57,746 bases of DNA from an uncultured bacterium (GTDB lineage: Bacteria; Bacillota; Clostridia; Oscillospirales; Oscillospiraceae), in assembly GCA_946056135.1 (NCBI GenBank), contig CAMGIN010000004.1, positions 1 through 57,746 of the forward strand. The letters run 5' to 3'. Position numbers and translations under genes: made by a program. Positions 6,776 through 15,021 of this stretch are shown in pieces (the first letter of the stretch is position 1; the number at the start of each line of letters is the position of its first letter). The notes beneath the pieces are model-generated. The model was not told the origin of the DNA and did no database searches. It was given only the letters and a program-made list of their open reading frames with translations.

Positions 6776-8572
6776 ATGTCTGAAGAAAATCTGTACACCT
6801 TTGAAAACCCCGAGTATCGCAAGACCTACTGGCACACCTGCTCCCACATCATGGCCCAGGCCGTCAAGCGTCTGTGGCCGGAGGTAGAGCTCGCCATCGG
6901 CCCCGCCATCGACGAGGGCTGGTACTACGACTTTGACGCTCCCTTCTCCTTCACCCCGGAGCATCTGGAGAAGATCGAGGCGGAAATGAAGAAGATCTGC
7001 AAGGAACGCATCCGCATCGAACGCAGCGAAAAGCCCCGGGCAGAAGCCATTGCCTATATGGAAGAAAAGAACGAACCCTACAAGGTGGAGCTGATCAACG
7101 ATCTGCCGGAGACGGAAGTCATCTCCTTCTACACCCAGGGCGATTTCACCGACCTGTGCGCCGGTCCTCATCTGGATCACACCGGCCGGGTCAAGCACAA
7201 CGGCTTTAAACTGACCAAGTCCTGCGGCGCTTACTGGCGGGGCGATTCCAACCGGAAAATGCTCCAGCGGATCTACGGCATTGCCTTCCCCAGCAAGGAC
7301 GAGCTGGACGAGTATCTGAAAAAGCAGGAGGAGGCTCTGAAGCGGGACCACAACAAGCTGGGCCGGGAACTGGAATTCTTCACCACCGTGGACGTCATTG
7401 GCCAGGGTCTGCCCATCCTGCTGCCCAAGGGCGCCCGGGTCATCCAGACCCTGCAGCGCTGGGTGGAGGACGAGGAGCAGAAGCGGGGCTACCTGCTGAC
7501 CAAGACCCCTCTGATGGCCAAGTCCGACCTGTATAAGATCTCCGGCCACTGGGACCACTATCTGGACGGCATGTTCGTCCTGGGCGATCCCAACGACGAC
7601 AGCAAGGAATGCTTCGCCCTGCGGCCCATGACCTGCCCCTTCCAGTACCAGGTGTTCCTGAACCGGGCCCGGAGCTACCGGGATCTGCCCATGCGTCTGG
7701 GCGAGACCTCTACCCTGTTCCGCAATGAGGATTCCGGCGAGATGCACGGTCTGATCCGTGTCCGCCAGTTCACCATTTCCGAGGGCCATCTGATCCTCCG
7801 CCCCGACCAGCTGGAGGAGGAGTTCAAGGGCTGCCTGGAGCTGGCAAAGTACTGCCTGGACACCGTAGGCATGCTGGAGGACTGCACCTTCCGCTTCAGC
7901 CAGTGGGATCCCGCCAACCCCAAGAACAAATACGAGGGCACTGCTGAGCAGTGGGAAACCGCCCAGTCGGTGATGGCGCAGATTCTGGACGATCTGAATG
8001 TGGAATACACCATCGGCATCGACGAGGCTGCCTTCTACGGTCCCAAGCTGGACATTCAGTATAAGAACGTTTTCGGCAAGGAGGACACCATTGTCACCAT
8101 CCAGATCGACATGCTGCTGGCTGAGCGCTTCGGCATGGAGTACACCGACGCCGATGGTCAGAAGAAGCGTCCCTATATTATCCACCGCACCTCCCTGGGC
8201 TGCTATGAGCGGACTCTGGCCTACCTGATCGAGAAGTACGCTGGCGCTCTGCCTCTGTGGATGATGCCCACCCAGGTCAAGGTCATGCCCATCACGGACC
8301 GGGCCCACGAATATGCCAAGGGCCTGGTGGAGAAGCTGAACGCCGTGAACATCCACGCCGAGGGTGACTACCGCTCCGAAAAGCTGGGCTATAAGATCCG
8401 CGAAGCCCAGATGCAGAAGATCCCCTATATGCTGGTGGTGGGTGACCGGGACATGGAGAACGGCACCGTCTCCGTCCGCACCCGCAAGGGCGAGGATCTG
8501 GGTGCCATGACCCCCGATGCCTTTATGTCCAAGTGCCTGATGGAAATCGCCACCAAGACCAAGGACATTTGA
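6776..8572 (+). CDS. thrS: Threonyl-tRNA synthetase (form without TGS domain)
   Basis: Charges tRNA-Thr with threonine. The start has AAAAGGAGG upstream and follows the T-box leader. The 598-residue protein begins almost at the editing domain: the HxxxH zinc site HTCSH is at residues 20-24 and CAGPHL near 149. The N-terminal TGS domain (about 60 residues) of most bacterial ThrS is missing. The class II catalytic core (RPMTCPFQYQVF, motif 2 RNEDSGEMHGL, motif 3 SLGCYERTLAYLIE) and the anticodon-binding domain (QVKVMPITDRAHEYA) are intact. TGS-less ThrS occurs in some Clostridia. Confidence 0.97.
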   Translation: MSEENLYTFENPEYRKTYWHTCSHIMAQAVKRLWPEVELAIGPAIDEGWYYDFDAPFSFTPEHLEKIEAEMKKICKERIRIERSEKPRAEAIAYMEEKNEPYKVELINDLPETEVISFYTQGDFTDLCAGPHLDHTGRVKHNGFKLTKSCGAYWRGDSNRKMLQRIYGIAFPSKDELDEYLKKQEEALKRDHNKLGRELEFFTTVDVIGQGLPILLPKGARVIQTLQRWVEDEEQKRGYLLTKTPLMAKSDLYKISGHWDHYLDGMFVLGDPNDDSKECFALRPMTCPFQYQVFLNRARSYRDLPMRLGETSTLFRNEDSGEMHGLIRVRQFTISEGHLILRPDQLEEEFKGCLELAKYCLDTVGMLEDCTFRFSQWDPANPKNKYEGTAEQWETAQSVMAQILDDLNVEYTIGIDEAAFYGPKLDIQYKNVFGKEDTIVTIQIDMLLAERFGMEYTDADGQKKRPYIIHRTSLGCYERTLAYLIEKYAGALPLWMMPTQVKVMPITDRAHEYAKGLVEKLNAVNIHAEGDYRSEKLGYKIREAQMQKIPYMLVVGDRDMENGTVSVRTRKGEDLGAMTPDAFMSKCLMEIATKTKDI

Positions 8573-8607
8573 TCGTCCTGTTTCCGTAGTATTAAGAGGT
8601 GTTTTCC

Positions 8608-9312
8608 ATGATCCTGATCGGTGTGGTTTCCACAGAACCGTCCCTGCGTAAAAAGATCCTATCCGGCGATTACGGCAAGGCAGTCCGTCGGGCTGGCGGC
8701 ATTCCGGTGTTCCTGACCTGGAAGAAGCGGCGCTCAGCCTTCTGGGCAGCCCATCTGGACGGCTTCCTGTTCACCGGCGGCGGCGACCCGGACCCCAAAT
8801 ATTACGGGCAAGCCACGCTGCCGGAGTGCGGCACCCCCAACGTCGCCCGGGACGAATTTGAGCTAGCGCTGCTGAAGGCCGTTGTTGCCGCCGGGAAGCC
8901 GGTGCTGGGCATCTGCCGGGGCGAACAAATGCTGAATACGGCGCTGGGCGGCACCCTGGTCCAGGATATCCCCAGCCAGCGCCCTGAGGCTGCCGCTGAA
9001 AATCACCGGGACGAGGAAGGACGCCGCAATCCCAGTCACCCGGCCCGCCTGATTCCAGGGACAAAGCTCCACGAATTGCTGGGCTGCGAAGAGCTGCTGA
9101 CCAACAGCATTCACCATCAGGCTGTGGACATTCCCGCCCCAGGGCTTCGGATCTGCGCTGTCAGCCCTGCGGGGATCGTGGAAGGCATCGAAGCGGAGGA
9201 TGACCGCTTCCTTCTTGGCCTGCAATGGCATCCGGAAGCGCTGGCCGCCAACGACCCCATCATGCAGCGTCCCTTTGACGCTCTGGTGGAAGCCTGCCGG
9301 AAAGCTAAGTGA
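8608..9312 (+). CDS. Peptidase C26 / gamma-glutamyl-GABA hydrolase-like class I amidotransferase
   Basis: Start at ATG 8608 (AAGAGG upstream) rather than the GTG at 8599. The 234-residue single-domain glutamine-amidotransferase fold has its nucleophile Cys in GICRGEQ near residue 95 and the His-Glu pair in QWHPEAL near 207. It also has the family marker FTGGGDPDP. Family members cleave gamma-glutamyl bonds, for example gamma-glutamyl-GABA (PuuD) or folate polyglutamates. No putrescine genes are nearby, so the substrate is open; folylpolyglutamate would suit the one-carbon context but is only a guess. Confidence 0.85.
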   Translation: MILIGVVSTEPSLRKKILSGDYGKAVRRAGGIPVFLTWKKRRSAFWAAHLDGFLFTGGGDPDPKYYGQATLPECGTPNVARDEFELALLKAVVAAGKPVLGICRGEQMLNTALGGTLVQDIPSQRPEAAAENHRDEEGRRNPSHPARLIPGTKLHELLGCEELLTNSIHHQAVDIPAPGLRICAVSPAGIVEGIEAEDDRFLLGLQWHPEALAANDPIMQRPFDALVEACRKAK

Positions 9313-9342
9313 TCCGCCTTATTAAGATTTCCTGAAGAACGC

Positions 9343-9372
9343 AAGCCATCCTTCCCGGATGGCTTGTTTTCT
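9343..9372 (+). terminator. Intrinsic terminator after the C26 gene
   Basis: AAGCCATCC, short loop, GGATGGCTT, then GTTTTCTT. Confidence 0.8.
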
Positions 9373-9426
9373 TCGACGAAATGTGATACCATGAATCGCA
9401 GTTCATTTTTTACCAGGAGCTCTGTT

Positions 9427-10221
9427 ATGAAAACCGTTCTCTCCCTGCTTGGGCCCAGGCGGATCGCGGCGCTGATCGTCTGTGCCGTTCTCGCCGCCCT
9501 GGCCTTCTTTCTGAAATTCTGCATCCCCGGTTACAGCTTCTCCGCCTTGGTCTGCCTGTGCCTGATCGGCCTGATTCTGTTCTATGCCCTGATGCCCATG
9601 GTGGGACTGCGGCTGCCCAAGTTCGCCAAAATCACCACTCTGGTTTTCACCGTCGTCCTGTGCATTGGTCTGACGGTGGTGACTGTCACGGAGACTCTGA
9701 TCATCCGCGCCAGCTTCGGCGATCCCCAGGAGCAGGTGGACTACATGGTGGTGCTGGGAGCCAAGGTAAATCACGACGGCCCCTCCGTTTCCTTGTGGGA
9801 CCGGATCTGCGCCGCCTACACCTATCTGGACGAGCACCCGAACGTCACCGCCGTGCTTTCCGGGGGCCAAGGTACCGATGAGCCTATCACTGAGGCGGAG
9901 TGCATGTACCGGGAGCTGGTGAACCTGGGCATCGACCCTCAGCGGCTGTGGATTGAGGATGCGGCCACCTCCACTTGGGAGAATATGAACTTCTCCCTGG
10001 ATCTCATCGAAGAAAAAACCGGTCAGCGTCCCACCAAGCTGGGGGTGCTCTCCAGTGAATACCACCTGTTCCGGGCCGGGCTGTTCGCAAAAGAATGCGG
10101 CGTGGAGGAATTCGTGGGCATTCCCGCCAAGACATCCCGTCTTTCTCAGGCCGTGAACCATTTTCTGCGGGAAGTGGCCGGGGTCTGGCACTATCTGATA
10201 TTAGGAGGACAATATGATTAA
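9427..10221 (+). CDS. Membrane-anchored DUF218 (YdcF/SanA/ElyC-like) protein
   Basis: Start at ATG 9427, where CAGGAG lies seven bases upstream; earlier in-frame ATGs overlap the terminator. The 264-residue protein has three hydrophobic segments at about residues 12-30, 36-56 and 66-88. The DUF218 core follows, with DYMVVLGAKVNHDGPS, SGGQGTDEPITEAECM and SSEYHLFRAGLFA. DUF218 proteins are linked to envelope polysaccharide or vancomycin-related permeability (SanA, ElyC), but the biochemistry is unsettled. Its end overlaps the M42 peptidase start by 8 bp. Confidence 0.85.
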   Translation: MKTVLSLLGPRRIAALIVCAVLAALAFFLKFCIPGYSFSALVCLCLIGLILFYALMPMVGLRLPKFAKITTLVFTVVLCIGLTVVTVTETLIIRASFGDPQEQVDYMVVLGAKVNHDGPSVSLWDRICAAYTYLDEHPNVTAVLSGGQGTDEPITEAECMYRELVNLGIDPQRLWIEDAATSTWENMNFSLDLIEEKTGQRPTKLGVLSSEYHLFRAGLFAKECGVEEFVGIPAKTSRLSQAVNHFLREVAGVWHYLILGGQYD

Positions 10222-11254
10222 CAAGACCTATGCCGATTACGCCTGGGAGCAGACGGAAGCGCTGCTCGCCATCGATTCTCCCTCTGGCTTTGCCGCCAAA
10301 GCGGCTGCCTGGGTAAAGGAGGCATTCCAGTCTCTAGGCTTCGATGCAAGGATCACCACCAAAGGCGGCGTGCTCATTGATCTTGGCGGCGCGGACACGC
10401 AGGATGGCCTGCTGTTGGAGGCCCATACGGACACTCTGGGTGCTATGGTAGCCGAGATCAAAGGCAGCGGCCGGCTGCGGGTGACAAACCTGGGCGGTAT
10501 GCGGGCAGAAAACGGCGAGGCTGAAAATGTAAAGGTCTACACCCGCAGCGGCAAAATCTACGAAGGAACCCTCCAGCTGTGCAACGCCTCCGTCCATGTC
10601 AACGGAGAATACGGCAATGCCAAGCGCAGCTTCGACACCACTGAAGTGGTGCTGGACGAGGATGTCCGCAGTGCGGAAGACACCCGCGCTCTGGGCATTG
10701 AGGTAGGCGATATCGTCTGCTTTGAGCCCAGAACCCGACGGACAGCCAGCGGCTACCTCAAGAGCCGGTTTCTGGACGACAAGCTCAGCGTGGGCATTCT
10801 GCTGGGGTTTGCCAAGTATCTGTCCGACAACCGCATTACCCCTTCCCGCCGGACCTATGTCCATGTGACGGTCTATGAGGAAGTGGGCCACGGCGGCGCG
10901 GCATCGGTACCCGAAGGCGTGACGGAAGCCATCTCCGTGGATATGGGCTGTGTCGGCGACGGCCTAAGCTGCACCGAACGTCAGGTCAGCATCTGCGCCA
11001 AGGACTCCGGTGGTCCCTACAGCTACGAAGTGGTGAGCAAGCTCATCGATGCCGCCAAGCGCACAGAAGCCGACTATGCCGTGGACGTATATCCCCACTA
11101 CGGCTCTGACGTGGAAGTTACCTTGCAAGCTGGACACGATGTACGCCACGGTCTCATCGGCGCGGGTGTCTATGCCAGCCATGGCTACGAGCGCAGCCAC
11201 ATCGACGGAGTCTGCAATACGCTGAAGGTGCTTTGTGGGTATTTGAACGTATAA
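10214..11254 (+). CDS. M42 family metallo-aminopeptidase
   Basis: A cytosolic dinuclear-metal aminopeptidase (FrvX/YsdC/PepA-glutamyl type). The 346 residues carry the metal ligands in LLEAHTDTLG (His), KSRFLDDKLS (bridging Asp), VYEEVGHGGAA (catalytic Glu and ligand) and SVDMGC. A C-terminal His lies in YERSHIDG. AGGAGG precedes the ATG, which lies inside the 3' end of the DUF218 gene, so the two are co-translated. Substrate preference cannot be read from sequence. Confidence 0.92.
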   Translation: MINKTYADYAWEQTEALLAIDSPSGFAAKAAAWVKEAFQSLGFDARITTKGGVLIDLGGADTQDGLLLEAHTDTLGAMVAEIKGSGRLRVTNLGGMRAENGEAENVKVYTRSGKIYEGTLQLCNASVHVNGEYGNAKRSFDTTEVVLDEDVRSAEDTRALGIEVGDIVCFEPRTRRTASGYLKSRFLDDKLSVGILLGFAKYLSDNRITPSRRTYVHVTVYEEVGHGGAASVPEGVTEAISVDMGCVGDGLSCTERQVSICAKDSGGPYSYEVVSKLIDAAKRTEADYAVDVYPHYGSDVEVTLQAGHDVRHGLIGAGVYASHGYERSHIDGVCNTLKVLCGYLNV

Positions 11255-11256
11255 TA

Positions 11257-11298
11257 ATACATCCCGGATAACCGATAATTGGGTTATCCGGGATGTAT
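11257..11298. terminator. Bidirectional intrinsic terminator
   Basis: ATACATCCCGGATAACC and its complement GGTTATCCGGGATGTAT form a 17-bp stem between the convergent M42 and ECF S-component genes. Confidence 0.85.
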
Positions 11299-11317
11299 CT
11301 CTTTACGATATGATCTT

Positions 11318-11863
11318 TTAGCGATGCAGAGCCTTGCGCAGCACCGGGGCAATCAGCAGCGCCACGCCACCGCCGATGAGAGCGGTGACCAGCTGGGGCC
11401 AGGCGAACATGGTGGGCAGCATTTTCAGCATGGGCTCCTTCAAGGTGCCGGAGGCCAGCAGCGGGGCGGAGGCCAGGCCGCAGATGATCTTTACCACCAG
11501 CACATACAGTACCGCAAACTTCGCCACAGCGGCAACCAGCCAGGCGGCGATCTGGGTACCGATGGGCTTGCTCTTTCCGCCGGTGATGACCCGCAGCAGC
11601 ACCACAAACACCGTGTTGCCCACCATGATGGCAGGAACCGTAACGATCTGGGGGGCGATGCCCAGCAGGTAGGCCAGCACAGGGGAAATAACAGCAATGG
11701 TAATGCCGCTGCTCATTCCTGCCAGCAGCACTGCGATACCCAGCACCGCGTTAACACAGGAACCGGTGACGAACTGGCCGAAGCCCTTTGTGGTGGCCTG
11801 CAGCACGATCAGCAGCGCCAGCAGCACGGCGGTCTCAGTGATCCAACGAATCTTTTTGTTCAT
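11318..11863 (-). CDS. ECF transporter S component-like membrane protein
   Basis: A 181-residue, very hydrophobic protein with five or six predicted membrane helices. The N-terminus, KIRWITETAVLLALLIVLQ, resembles the first helix of ECF-type substrate-binding (S) components. The start at 11863 has GGAGTTAC upstream; a longer frame is unsupported. S components bind vitamins or metals and share the energising EcfAAT module, which is not in the window. The gene follows the TM1266-like regulator by about 20 bp in the same operon. The substrate is not recognisable. Confidence 0.6.
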   Translation of the reverse strand: MNKKIRWITETAVLLALLIVLQATTKGFGQFVTGSCVNAVLGIAVLLAGMSSGITIAVISPVLAYLLGIAPQIVTVPAIMVGNTVFVVLLRVITGGKSKPIGTQIAAWLVAAVAKFAVLYVLVVKIICGLASAPLLASGTLKEPMLKMLPTMFAWPQLVTALIGGGVALLIAPVLRKALHR

Positions 11864-11882
11864 AAGTAACTCCTCTTTTCTT

Positions 11883-12140
11883 TTAGTCTGATCCCACAAC
11901 ATTGGAATAGGCAGTTTTCACACTGACCCCCGGCAGACTGCCCACCTTGCCGGACAGAGCGGAAATGGTATTCTGAGGCGCGTCCATAGCAATGGAGATG
12001 ATATTGACGCCCCGTTTGCGGTAGGGAATTCCCATACGCCCGATGATGAATTCTCCGTACGCATGCAGCAGGGTATTCAGCGCTTCCACCGCTTCAGAAT
12101 TCTCCACAATGATGCTCATAACCGCTACTCTTGTCTCCAC
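11883..12140 (-). CDS. TM1266-type iron-only hydrogenase system regulator
   Basis: Small ACT/NikR-like regulator with the family core SEAVEALNTLLHAYGEF, GRMGIPYRKRG and ISALSGKVGSLPGVS. I place the start at GTG 12140, giving 85 residues, because AGGAGG lies eight bases before it. The ATG at 12146 is only two bases from AGGAGG. TM1266 homologues are found with HydEFG/[FeFe]-hydrogenase genes in Clostridia; no hydrogenase is in the window. It is first in an operon with an ECF S component and has a long, structured leader. Confidence 0.85.
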   Translation of the reverse strand: METRVAVMSIIVENSEAVEALNTLLHAYGEFIIGRMGIPYRKRGVNIISIAMDAPQNTISALSGKVGSLPGVSVKTAYSNVVGSD

Positions 12141-12165
12141 GCACATTCCCTCCTTCCGAAAATTT

Positions 12166-12247
12166 TTCCCGCTGCCCAAAGGTGCGGCAGCGGGAAAGAA
12201 GCCACAGAAATACACGTTCCGTGACCGATATCCGTATTCGCACCTTT
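12166..12247 (-). promoter_or_regulatory. Structured leader with possible pseudoknot
   Basis: A GC-rich hairpin (TTCCCGCTGCC/GGCAGCGGGAA, 12166-12176 with 12186-12196) has loop sequence AAAGGTGCG on the plus strand (12178-12186). This is the exact complement of CGCACCTTT at 12239-12247, about 50 nt earlier in the transcript. The transcript can therefore form a 9-bp loop-to-upstream pairing, ending just before the Shine-Dalgarno of the TM1266-like gene. It matches no riboswitch class I know. Confidence 0.5.
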
Positions 12248-12282
12248 CACGCAGCTTGACCGCTTAATGTCAGGATACTGGT

Positions 12283-12311
12283 ATGATAGCACAACAGAGT
12301 CGTTTTGTCCA
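12283..12311 (-). promoter_or_regulatory. Promoter of the TM1266-like/ECF S operon
   Basis: TGGACA (12311-12306), 17-base spacer, TATCAT (12288-12283) on the minus strand. The implied leader is about 135 nt. Confidence 0.65.
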
Positions 12312-12367
12312 TATCCTTTTTCAGCAAAATGCCAGATACGGAATGCTAATGATCCATTCTACACAAT

Positions 12368-12392
12368 CTCCCCGGACATTGTGTCCGGGGAG
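12368..12392. repeat. Perfect 11-bp palindrome beside the insertion sequence
   Basis: CTCCCCGGACA-TTG-TGTCCGGGGAG. There is no T run on either side, so termination is doubtful. It lies about 35 bp from the transposase stop. Confidence 0.6.
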
Positions 12393-12425
12393 GAAACGAT
12401 TATTTGGATTTCATACTGATATGCA

Positions 12426-12926
12426 TTAAAAACAAGACAATATCCATTCCCGTCCGGTAATGCTTGTAACATCAGTCTTGGTAAGGGAACAGATGGTGTC
12501 ACAAAGGCGGTCTATTACTTTTTCGAGTGTGGAAAATATCTCGTTTCTGAAACCACGCTTACGGATTTCCTTCCATATCTGTTCGATGGGATTCATTTCT
12601 GGAGTGGCGGGTGGCAGGTAAAACAGTTCTACATTCTCCGGGATGATCAAAGTGCTCGATTTATGCCATGCTGCCCCATCGCAAACCATCAGAATGATAT
12701 CCTCAGCATACTTTTTGCTGAGTTCTTCCAGAAATTTATTCATACAAGCCGTGTTGTTATAGGGCATGATCAGGAAAAACGAATCCCCTGTCACTGGTTC
12801 TACCGCTCCATAGGCATAGCGATACTCTCGAATATGATGGCATGGCACACTTGGACGGATCCCTTTTTCACACCAGCAGTATTTCGGCTTATTGATTCGA
12901 CCAAAACCGGCCTCGTCCTGGAACAT
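12426..12926 (-). CDS. IS630 transposase, catalytic DDE part (frame B)
   Basis: Carries the DDE triad of the IS630/Tc1-mariner superfamily: Asp in FQDEAGFG, Asp in LMVCDGAAWH and Glu in NPIEQIWKEIRKRG. The stretch from the upstream frame A supplies the DNA-binding half. The listed start is the first ATG in this frame, but expression probably depends on the -1 frameshift, giving a product of about 345 residues. A free-standing catalytic domain would lack the HTH. Confidence 0.85.
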   Translation of the reverse strand: MFQDEAGFGRINKPKYCWCEKGIRPSVPCHHIREYRYAYGAVEPVTGDSFFLIMPYNNTACMNKFLEELSKKYAEDIILMVCDGAAWHKSSTLIIPENVELFYLPPATPEMNPIEQIWKEIRKRGFRNEIFSTLEKVIDRLCDTICSLTKTDVTSITGREWILSCF

Positions 12927-12958
12927 TAGCCGAATTGCTCTGGAGCTGTGGATAACCT

Positions 12959-13459
12959 TTAGCTCTTTGACTCGGGTATTAATTTTTTTGAGGCCTCAAT
13001 GACCTCTTCGCTGGCCTTATTCGGATGCTTGCTCCGCGGCATGACTTTTCGCCAGTTATGCCGATGCAATACACGGTATATCTGTGAGTTCCCAATTGGG
13101 TGCCCCACCTTTTCCTCGTAAGCTGCAGCGATTTCCCGCACATCAAGCAAGTGTCCCTGCTCTGCCTGCTGGATATATGCTGCCAAAAATGCCGCTTCCT
13201 CAGCCTCGCTCATGTTTCGATGATTTCCACCGTAATGCTTCTGTGTGATCGTAGTAATTCCTTCCTCGAAATACTGTCTGATCAGTCCGCTGACGTGGGA
13301 TCGATGATACCCTGTTATCTCCGTTATATCACTCAAAGACTTCCCGTCCGCCCGCAGTGCCAACACTTTAAGCCGTGCCTCGATTTTCTTATCCTTATTC
13401 GCACGACGGGCCGCTTCAATCTCAGCAGCATGTTCTGCTGTGAATGTGTATTTTTTCAT
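12959..13459 (-). CDS. IS630 transposase, helix-turn-helix part (frame A)
   Basis: A 166-residue DNA-binding half with two HTH units (RLKVLALRADGKSLSDITEITG and a winged second unit through GHPIGNSQIYRVLHRHNWRKV). This is typical of the IS630 paired-like domain that recognises the terminal repeats. The stop comes a few codons after the A7 slippery run. It ends 38 bp past the start of the DUF1576 gene's intergenic side, so the IS inserted just downstream of that gene. Confidence 0.85.
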   Translation of the reverse strand: MKKYTFTAEHAAEIEAARRANKDKKIEARLKVLALRADGKSLSDITEITGYHRSHVSGLIRQYFEEGITTITQKHYGGNHRNMSEAEEAAFLAAYIQQAEQGHLLDVREIAAAYEEKVGHPIGNSQIYRVLHRHNWRKVMPRSKHPNKASEEVIEASKKLIPESKS

Positions 13460-13502
13460 TTTGCATCACCACATTCACTATATCATAGATTTGAAGATAT
13501 GT

Positions 13503-14849
13503 CTATTTTTTATTGCATTTTAGTATCAGCGCTTTTCTCTCGTCCTTGGTTCTGGCGAAGCGCTCCAGCTCCGGCACCAGGATGATGCAGATCAGCGCCG
13601 CCGTGAAGCCGCCGTTGTACAGGCAGAAGCCGCCGTGGAGGTTGGGAACCGAGGTCACCAGCAGATAGTGCAGCACCGCCGCCAGGAAGCCGAATTTCCA
13701 GCCGTACTTGTCCGCAATGGGGCTCAGGCCGTTGGCATAGCACAGGCCCACGCAGATGGCCTGGGCATTCACGGCGAACACGAAATTGCCGCCAACCAGG
13801 GGAGAGATCCAGCCGCAGACTGTGGAGGCCACGAAATAGCCCAGCAAAATGGGCCAGACGTTGCCGGGATGGGAACCGGAATCGCAGGTGGCCAGCATAC
13901 AGAAGATAATGCCGAAGGTCACGCCGTTAAAGCTGGCGCCGATCAGATTATAATACCCCAGAATGAACAGACCGAACACGCCCACATTCATCAGGTAAAC
14001 GGAATTGCCATAGGTGGAGGAGAAATTGGTCACCAGATCCGGGTCAATCAGCAGCTGCCAGTAATCCTTGGGCCGACACCCCAGCACAAAAGCAAAGACA
14101 ATGCACAGGCAGAACAGGATGCAGCAGAACACATTGACTGTCAACCGGGAGGCAATCTGCAGCGTTTCCGCAGCAGGGGCAGCAGGCAGAGCCACGCCTA
14201 ATGTCTTGTACAGGGTGGCGTTCAGGAGGAAGGCCGTCATGCCCACAGGCAGGGCCGCACTGTACAGATCAAAGCCCTTGTGAACCTTGGGCGAGTTGGC
14301 AAGACCGGCGGGCAGGAAGAAGCCAATGAAAAAGCCCACCACCAAGGCAATCAGAACGCCCTCCAGGTTGAAGCCCACTGCCTCCGCATTGGGATAGCGG
14401 ATCATCAGGTCTGTAATCAGCGGAGCAAGACCGGTGGAAAACAGCATGGCGTTCACCAGAGAACCCATCTTCTCCTTCTTCACCAGTCCATAAATCATGA
14501 CGCCGAAAATGGAGGGCCAGATGTTCAGGATGTTGATGCCCCAGGACCCAAAGCCCACAGTCAGGATGATTGCCAGGTTGGAAACGTTGGTCAGGGTTCC
14601 CTTGAACACGAGGAACAGCAGCAGGCAGATGGCGCTGACCAGTCCCATATTCAGGAAAGTGGCCGCGTAGCCGCCCACGGCGAAGTAGTTGGTGGAGATT
14701 TTACTGGGCTGGCTCATAATCTGCCACAGGCCGGTGAACATACTCCCCCGATCTCCCATGCAGACCGCCGCCACAAGGAACGCCAGAGTGAAGAACGCGA
14801 AGAATAGTTTCAAGAAGTCGGATTCCGAGAGGTTTTTGATCTTTTTCAT
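13503..14849 (-). CDS. DUF1576 family multi-pass membrane protein, ZTP-riboswitch controlled
   Basis: A 448-residue integral membrane protein with about 11-12 hydrophobic helices, recognisable as DUF1576 (for example GSWGINILNIWPSIFGV, TCDSGSHPGNVWPILLGY and SVPNLHGGFCLYNGG). The start at 14849 has AGGAG eight bases upstream. No substrate is established for the family. A ZTP riboswitch with its own promoter lies directly upstream, so expression should rise when 10-formyl-THF is short. This points to transport of a purine, folate or C1 compound. An IS630 element sits directly after its stop. Confidence 0.85.
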   Translation of the reverse strand: MKKIKNLSESDFLKLFFAFFTLAFLVAAVCMGDRGSMFTGLWQIMSQPSKISTNYFAVGGYAATFLNMGLVSAICLLLFLVFKGTLTNVSNLAIILTVGFGSWGINILNIWPSIFGVMIYGLVKKEKMGSLVNAMLFSTGLAPLITDLMIRYPNAEAVGFNLEGVLIALVVGFFIGFFLPAGLANSPKVHKGFDLYSAALPVGMTAFLLNATLYKTLGVALPAAPAAETLQIASRLTVNVFCCILFCLCIVFAFVLGCRPKDYWQLLIDPDLVTNFSSTYGNSVYLMNVGVFGLFILGYYNLIGASFNGVTFGIIFCMLATCDSGSHPGNVWPILLGYFVASTVCGWISPLVGGNFVFAVNAQAICVGLCYANGLSPIADKYGWKFGFLAAVLHYLLVTSVPNLHGGFCLYNGGFTAALICIILVPELERFARTKDERKALILKCNKK

Positions 14850-14910
14850 AAGGCACACTCCTGTTTCTTTTTTGATTCAGCTTCGCCGCGTTTCCCTTTC
14901 CTGCGATAAC

Positions 14911-15010
14911 AAAAAAGGCAATTCAGCCTCAAACTGAATTGCCCAGACGGTCGGCACAACAACTCTTACACTCCCCAGCGGTCATCCGCCTTCTCCGTCA
15001 GTCACGTAAG
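14911..15010 (-). promoter_or_regulatory. ZTP (pfl) riboswitch with terminator
   Basis: On the minus strand the aptamer begins CGTGACTGACGG (15006-14995) and continues through GGATGACCGC and GGGGAGTGTAAGAG. It ends with the hallmark GCCGACCGTCTGGGCA (14954-14939 region). The last bases run into a terminator (GGCAATTCAG / CTGAATTGCC, then TTTTTT, 14943-14911). ZTP/ZMP binding is known to block this type of terminator, switching the gene on. Confidence 0.88.
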
Positions 15011-15021
15011 AGGATAGTATT

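Larger units (their letters stand above)
12426..13459 (-). mobile_element. IS630-family insertion sequence (coding part), two frames joined by a -1 frameshift
   Basis: The element has an N-terminal HTH frame (12959-13459) and a C-terminal DDE frame (12426-12926). A run of seven A at 12983-12989 (minus strand) near the end of frame A allows a -1 slip. The shifted reading continues KKINTRVKELKVIHSS... straight into frame B with no stop. Both frames look intact. I could not define terminal inverted repeats or the TA target duplication with confidence, so the true ends lie somewhat outside these coordinates. Confidence 0.85.

Noticed and set aside
6740-8356. 538-codon open frame opposite thrS
   Set aside because: Antisense shadow of thrS; it begins inside the gene and its product is Leu/Gln/His-biased.
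13457-13502. Terminal inverted repeats of the IS630 element
   Set aside because: Only weak matches between the two flanks were visible by eye, so ends are not claimed.
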